Below, one piece after another: positions 58,547 to 64,000 of a stretch of 64,000 bases of DNA. Position numbers and translations under genes: made by a program. Position 1 is the stretch's first letter. The number at the start of each line of letters is the position of its first letter. The stretch comes from Hofstenia miamia. Taxonomy: Eukaryota > Xenacoelomorpha > Acoela. Below the pieces are notes generated by a model that was not told the DNA's origin, did not search any database, and saw only the letters and a list, made by a program, of their open reading frames with translations. The stretch is taken from positions 4,292,299 through 4,356,298 of the forward strand of contig SCFE01000001.1 in assembly GCA_004352715.1 (NCBI GenBank), written 5' to 3'.

Positions 58547-60589
58547 TATAAACATGGTTTATTGTTAAGCTGTCTGCCAAAATTGCTAAGTAGAATTGAA
58601 CATTAAATGTAAGAATGGAAAGTACTTTTTGAAATTCTCTAACTATCGCAAAATAAAAATGACATTTTTAAGGAGAATAATGGAAATTCTAATGTATTTT
58701 TTTAGTAAACGTAATGCAATTGAAAAATTAAATTTAAAAAATACTTAATTAATTGCATTACACATACAAAGATAGCAATTGTGGCAATGGACTAGAGGTC
58801 TGCGTTATCTTACCGTTCCGATGAAATATGGTACTGTTAGCGGTACGGAACCGGTATTATTTTTAGAAACTATAGCATTACCGGGGCTTCGGTATAAAAT
58901 TGTGCGGCCTTTTTGCTTATTGTTAGTCAGAAGTATATAGTTGAAATTATTGAAATTATTGGATTATTTTGTGTTTTCTTGTTTTTTTTTGGTTTTAATA
59001 TTTTAAGGTACCGGGTTTTGTTTATGAGAAATTTATGGATCATTTTGTCTTTTCTTACTTTTTTGTTTTTAACATTTTGAGTTACCGAACTGCGGGACCA
59101 AACTGTAGCCGTAATGGGACTTACGGTACCGGGAAGTACCGGTAATAAAAGGACTGGGAAAAGATTTTTGTGGTACCCCAGAAGTCTCCGTTGATATAAA
59201 TGAAATTAGGTGGAAACCGTTAAGAAAACACTAAGAAGGAATGAAAAATGGTTGGAGTAAAATATTGGTAATCCTTGAAAAACAACTGGAAATAAATGGA
59301 AATTTATTTAAAAAATAGAAAATTAACTGAAAAAGTAATTGAATATTAATAAATAGTAATTGGAAGCAATTGGAAAATAGGCTATTGATAGAGGTAGAAA
59401 TCTCAGACTGCTTTGTGATCATTCAGAAAATGTGCATATAAGTATTATATCAACACTAATGTTCGTAACGCATCAATGAAAATCTTTTTATTATGGTTGA
59501 CTAACAACCAAAACTGCACTTTAAATAATCCAATGGCATGGTATGAAAACTTGCTGTATTTATAATANTATAAACATGGTTTATTGTTAAGCTGTCTGCC
59601 AAAATTGCTAAGTAGAATTGAACATTAAATGTAAGAATGGAAAGTACTTTTTGAAATTCTCTAACTATCGCAAAATAAAAATGACATTTTTAAGGAGAAT
59701 AATGGAAATTCTAATGTATTTTTTTAGTAAACGTAATGCAATTGAAAAATTAAATTTAAAAAATACTTAATTAATTGCATTACACATACAAAGATAGCAA
59801 TTGTGGCAATGGACTAGAGGTCTGCGTTATCTTACCGTTCCGATGAAATATGGTACTGTTAGCGGTACGGAACCGGTATTATTTTTAGAAACTATAGCAT
59901 TACCGGGGCTTCGGTATAAAATTGTGCGGCCTTTTTGCTTATTGTTAGTCAGAAGTATATAGTTGAAATTATTGAAATTATTGGATTATTTTGTGTTTTC
60001 TTGTTTTTTTTTGGTTTTAATATTTTAAGGTACCGGGTTTTGTTTATGAGAAATTTATGGATCATTTTGTCTTTTCTTACTTTTTTGTTTTTAACATTTT
60101 GAGTTACCGAACTGCGGGACCAAACTGTAGCCGTAATGGGACTTACGGTACCGGGAAGTACCGGTAATAAAAGGACTGGGAAAAGATTTTTGTGGTACCC
60201 CAGAAGTCTCCGTTGATATAAATGAAATTAGGTGGAAACCGTTAAGAAAACACTAAGAAGGAATGAAAAATGGTTGGAGTAAAATATTGGTAATCCTTGA
60301 AAAACAACTGGAAATAAATGGAAATTTATTTAAAAAATAGAAAATTAACTGAAAAAGTAATTGAATATTAATAAATAGTAATTGGAAGCAATTGGAAAAT
60401 AGGCTATTGATAGAGGTAGAAATCTCAGACTGCTTTGTGATCATTCAGAAAATGTGCATATAAGTATTATATCAACACTAATGTTCGTAACGCATCAATG
60501 AAAATCTTTTTATTATGGTTGACTAACAACCAAAACTGCACTTTAAATAATCCAATGGCATGGTATGAAAACTTGCTGTATTTATAATA
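58547..60589 (+). repeat. Exact 1,021-bp duplicate joined by one N
   Basis: 58547-59567 and 59569-60589 read the same (offset 1,022) with a single N at 59568 between them. Complete identity and the N at the exact boundary mean an unmerged contig overlap is far more likely than a real tandem. Within the unit, about 340 bp (58808-59150) are dense in GGTACCG, CGGTACGG and ACCGGTA words, contrasting with the AT-rich rest. The start TAGAGGTCTGCGTTATC resembles a hAT tip. A 63-codon minus frame appears in both copies and has no signature. Confidence 0.9.
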
Positions 60590-60986
60590 TAAACTTCTTA
60601 GTATTTTGTTTATAAATTAACATGACATGAAATATATATTGGTAGACAATTTCCTGCATCCCCTGTAGACGCCGCAACTTTGATGGACTTTCTTTACAAA
60701 AAGTATGTCCCATAAAGTTGTAATTTATTTCAGCATTTTGAAGTTAGACATTAATTTACTTTATAACATATCTAACGTCACCATGTACGGTATTTAATTA
60801 TTTTATGTTACATCTGATAAAGCTAACCGAAAATGTTAAGATAATCGAAAAAAATGTTTTATTAAAAACTACAATGTTAATTTGAAATGTTCAATTTGAA
60901 AAGTTGTTTCTTCAGACTTTATCCTTTATAACCACTTAGGTCAAGACAGGTTTTTAAAAAATCAAAATATTTATTAACATTAAAAG

Positions 60987-61017
<31 letters not shown>

Positions 61018-61115
61018 TTAATTTACAAAATCAAATTATTTATGTAATTTACAAAATCAAAATGATTGACGAATTTATAAATTTAAAAGATTTAAAAAAA
61101 CTATAAAAAGCTCAC
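60590..61115. other. Non-coding stretch, one microsatellite
   Basis: A (TA)n run lies at 60990-61013. Otherwise nothing is supported. Confidence 0.5.
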
Positions 61116-61234
61116 CGAAATCATACTTGAGCTTGGAATCTTTGCATTTCGTATAAGTAGCTTCAACTGCACACATAAGTTTAGTTTGTGAGGTCTTCCC
61201 AAATCCGTAGGGACTTGTAATCTTTTCTTTAATA
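61116..61234 (-). CDS. Candidate exon with P-loop, ATPase-like
   Basis: On the minus strand an acceptor ACATTTTAG precedes 119 bp open in one frame, ending TTTCG before a strong donor GTGAGC. The peptide reads KEKITSPYGFGKTSQTKLMC, then AVEATYTKCKDSKLKYDFG. SPYGFGKTS is a P-loop with serine in place of the first glycine. A P-x-x-F-G-K-[ST] P-loop of this kind is typical of the AAA-ATPase-like family (bacterial and animal proteins with 'RPRRFGKS'), but a single 39-residue exon cannot decide the family. The fold would bind ATP through the lysine and threonine. Reading is supported by both splice signals. Confidence 0.5.
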
Positions 61235-61311
61235 CTAAAATGTGTTCAGAAAACTTTATGAAATTATATTTTGTTATTAAATCAAAGTATTGTAAGTGAC
61301 TGAAAATTACG

Positions 61312-61704
61312 CTAGTTCAGAACCCAAAACCAAACGTGACTTTTCCTAAAAATGTAAGTGAAAGGGTTCAGTACCATACAAAACGCCGGATGAAATGTAT
61401 AGTTCAAAGATATACATGTATTAATTAAATGTTTCACGAGAGCTAGTGGAGTAATTTTTTTCGAAACCGTCGATATACATGATTTAGGAATATCTTCGTA
61501 TTGCTCCATAATTGTAAAATTATGCACACTATTTACAATATTTTGTGAATTTTGGTAGAAACTGAATTTATAATCCTTCATTTGGATGAAAAGATGGTAA
61601 GCCTGAGAAATTTTGCGCAGCCACCATAAAGACAGAAAAGAATGGTTTGAATTCAAGGCTAATTTAATTATTATTAAAATAAAATTTTTTGAAAATTCTG
61701 ACAA
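61312..61704 (-). CDS. Possible exon region upstream of P-loop exon
   Basis: A 130-codon minus-strand open frame is long for this composition. The stretch from about 61540 down to 61380 reads HNFTIMEQYEDIPKSCIST and VSKKITPLALVKHLINTC. It would precede the P-loop exon in a minus-strand gene with a short intron. No splice pair with the right phase was settled, so this may be chance. Confidence 0.25.
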   Translation of the reverse strand: MSEFSKNFILIIIKLALNSNHSFLSLWWLRKISQAYHLFIQMKDYKFSFYQNSQNIVNSVHNFTIMEQYEDIPKSCISTVSKKITPLALVKHLINTCISLNYTFHPAFCMVLNPFTYIFRKSHVWFWVLN

Positions 61705-61763
61705 AATGAATTTAATTTGTCAATTAAAATGATTAAAAATGGCATATTTTCGTGTTCAAATTT

Positions 61764-62072
61764 TTATAATTCAACATTTGAATTTTTAAATTTCACGCTC
61801 AATTCCCGCAAAAACGTCATAAAAGTTGCTTTATTGAAAAAGCTTTGATTTCTTAAAGAGTTGTTGTTTGAATTCTGAAAAAGCTGCAAAAAAATGTTCT
61901 TTAGATTTTCATCGCTTAGTAAGCTCTTATAGATTCCTTCAGAGTGGCAAATAATGGCATGTTTCCTGAAAATTATACGATTTTTTTTCTGTAATAATAT
62001 TAATATAGGGCATTTACACTTCTGAAATTGTTTCTTAAACGTTTCTTTCAAAGCAAATGCGTTGGCGCACAT
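61764..62072 (-). CDS. Possible exon region, unknown
   Basis: A 102-codon minus-strand frame beginning MCANAFALKETFKKQFQKC and containing CHSEGIYKSLLSDENLKNIF and FMTFLRELSVKFKNSNVEL. It lies just upstream of the previous candidate on the same strand. Composition is K, N and F rich, as expected from AT-rich noise. The only support is its length and neighbourhood. Confidence 0.25.
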   Translation of the reverse strand: MCANAFALKETFKKQFQKCKCPILILLQKKNRIIFRKHAIICHSEGIYKSLLSDENLKNIFLQLFQNSNNNSLRNQSFFNKATFMTFLRELSVKFKNSNVEL

Positions 62073-63101
62073 TATTGGTCAGTAGCTTGTTAAAGTATTT
62101 AAAAGTGTATTTTTGAACAATGTAGGAAATCGCTTTTATTTATAACATTGAAAAGAATATTAGTACAGCAATAAATCTAACTCTTTCGGCAAATGTCATT
62201 TCATGATATTTTATCAAAGTGCATTTAATTAACATAGATATGGTAAAAAATTACGAATTCATTGCATTAAATACTCATCGGTGTATTGAATCGAATGATA
62301 GCTTGGAACGAAGTGTTTTTGTTGACTCATTTTAGTTTACTTCAGAATAAAGCACGCGCATTCAATCAGAGCTGAGGGGGCATACCTCCCTAATGTAATG
62401 AAAACTGAAGAATTTCATTGGCAATAATAGAGCTTTTACAAATCAAGAATACAAATCTGAACTGATCATATTAAAAGATTAATACAATTACATATGTATA
62501 AAACTTTCTTTTAAATTTTCACCTTCCTGTCATTACACCCTAATACTTTTTTATCGTTACTTAGAAACATTTCTTGAATTATCGCTTATAGATCTATAAA
62601 TATTTTATATTTTGATTTTTGTCGAAATATTACATCCTCATTTACCGTGTAATTAAATATCGAGAAAATTTCTTACTATAAATCCATGGAATTTATTTAA
62701 TAAATATATTTCAAATAATTTAGTTACAATTTGGTATATTTAAATTCTCAACTAATTCAACTGTAAATGTTTTGATAAATTCTATTTAATATTTTTAAAT
62801 AAATATACAAGTTGACCTACTTGTATATGTCATATTAATTCGAATATTCGTAAATTGGAAGTCTTTAAAAATTGACTGCTTTAAAAATTTTTACTGTGTC
62901 GCACTAAAGAAACTCCATTTGCAAATTTCATTATTACAACTAAAGCATTGAGAATTATTCTAAATTCCACCATCCTACACATTTTACAATTACATAAAAC
63001 ATCAAGAAATTCTCGTAGAGGAATTTTATCTATCTTTGCTATTTCAAATTCCTCATCGCTTTCTATTTTATCAATATCTAGTGATGTCTCTTTGAAAATA
63101 T
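62073..63101. other. Non-coding stretch
   Basis: No supported feature. Confidence 0.5.
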
Positions 63102-63335
63102 CAGAGATGTAACCTCGATTAAATCTTAATCGAAGTTAAGTTCGAGGATGAGCTTAAGGTTTTTAGTCGAGATAGAGATCAAGGTCGAGGTAAAATTGAG
63201 CATGGCCTTATCTTTTTATTTAAAAATATTCTTATTTAGGAACCTCAACTAATGCGTTGGATGTATGAGAAGCAATTAATTTAAATTTATTCCTTAGTAG
63301 TATGCAACTAGTTTTAAAGCTAAGGAACATCTAAT

Positions 63336-63367
<32 letters not shown>

Positions 63368-63899
63368 GCTCTGTCTTTGTCACATATATGTGGTGTTAAT
63401 TGCAAAAATCTTTATATAGATACAAAAATTGATGAATGAGACTGAATTTGACAATCTCATGTAAATAATTACTAATATAGAACCTCAATCAAAGTAATTC
63501 TTGAGCAGGTTTCTTGTATTTTAATCAAACAAAGCGGTGCTGAAGATGACTTCCTGCTGCATTTTGGTATGTCTGGCTGTTGACAACAGTTTGAGTGTAG
63601 ACATTACACACTCAAATGGGGCTTGAATATTGAACAGAGCACTGACTCCTTAATATTTACCTTCAGTGTTTTTTAATAAACTGATCACATTATTTTATTG
63701 GGAGTCATTGATTATAGTTTTTCATGCATATTGAATGATAGACAGAAGAAAAAAGAACTTGATTTTGCTTAAAATAATATACGTGGGAAAAAAGCATGAG
63801 GTAGGTATGTAACATTATGTGTGACCGCGACCTCGAATAACATCAAGATCCAGTTCGAAGTCGAACATTGTGGGTTGTCAGGTCGCGATTGCATCTCTT
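63102..63899. mobile_element. hAT-like element with repetitive tips
   Basis: The left tip is CAGAGATGTAACCTCGA and the right tip, on the opposite strand, AAGAGATGCAATCGCGA, with 13 of 17 positions equal. Inside each end lie imperfect TCGA-based words (GATTAAATCTTAATCGAAG, TCGAGATAGAG, GGTCGAGG on the left; GACCGCGACCTCGA, GTTCGAAGTCGAAC on the right). No 8-bp duplication matches. A (TA)n tract (63341-63367) lies inside. A minus-strand frame of about 45 codons (63517-63650) contains CVMSTLKLLSTARHTKMQQE, unrecognised. Confidence 0.55.
63341..63367. repeat. (TA)n microsatellite
   Basis: Pure TA repeat. Confidence 0.95.
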
Positions 63900-64000
63900 T
63901 TGCTATCATTTGTTATTTTTCCAGATATTCAAGCTTAGAAATACGTGCGAGATTTGAGTGTGTCTTTCATTAATTGTTTTTTTCTGTGTCCAACAAATTT

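Noticed and set aside
59231-59422. 63-codon minus-strand frame present twice (also 60253-60444)
   Set aside because: The duplication is an assembly echo, so recurrence is not evidence of coding. The peptide is F, L and N rich noise.
1-64000. CRISPR arrays, operons, phage or bacterial genes
   Set aside because: Nothing of the kind is seen. Introns, LINEs, Penelope-like elements and a 5S-like sequence show eukaryotic DNA.

Overview
This is a strongly A+T-rich window of animal nuclear DNA. The evidence is an isolated GPCR exon with canonical splice sites, other candidate exons bounded by AG and GT, a THAP zinc-finger relic, a 5S rRNA-like sequence, about twenty (TA)n microsatellites, and a mixed load of decayed transposable elements: CR1/Jockey-type LINE, Penelope-like, Ty3/gypsy, Tc1 and IS630/mariner types, hAT-like elements and MITEs. 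The species cannot be fixed from this; an AT-rich invertebrate is the best guess. There are no operons and no complete protein-coding gene.

Layout. 1-8700: unique AT-rich DNA, a hAT-like element (4304-4676) and head-to-tail LINE 3' ends (5366-7745) around two gaps. 8717-8927: the best host coding exon, covering TM3 to TM4 of a rhodopsin-family receptor. 9187-9632: a foldback element. 10658-11102: a duplicated contig end. 11-22 kb: mostly empty non-coding DNA. 22.0-24.0 kb: a Penelope-like cluster with a reverse-transcriptase relic, a GIY-YIG endonuclease relic, a THAP relic and two hammerhead-ribozyme-like motifs beside (TA)n tracts; a second endonuclease copy lies at 31.0-31.6 kb. 26844-28237: a broken Tc1 element with terminal repeats. 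30.5-38 kb: hAT-like elements, a MITE with a perfect 8-bp target duplication (32255-32475), an antisense LINE relic and a mariner relic. 40.5-43.7 kb: gypsy relics scaffolded to an IS630/mariner-type element. 47625-47740: 5S rRNA-like sequence. 50-62 kb: minus-strand candidate exons, two MITEs and a 1,021-bp exact duplication. 63102-63899: a hAT-like element.

Assembly quality limits the reading. Five single-N joins and one 21-N gap occur, and four of these six breaks sit at an exact or near-exact duplicated segment, which points to unmerged contig overlaps. Three gaps are exactly 1,000 N, and most large gaps abut (TA)n. The duplicated transposase and the tandem repeats at 10.7, 27.6 and 59 kb are therefore probably not biological.

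The most interesting signal is the pair of minimal hammerhead-like cores on the minus strand at about 22060-22103 and 23345-23390. Each has CTGACGA, a stem II, GAAA and a 2-bp stem III with a 2-nt loop, lies 30-35 nt from a (TA)n tract, and is next to Penelope-like coding relics.
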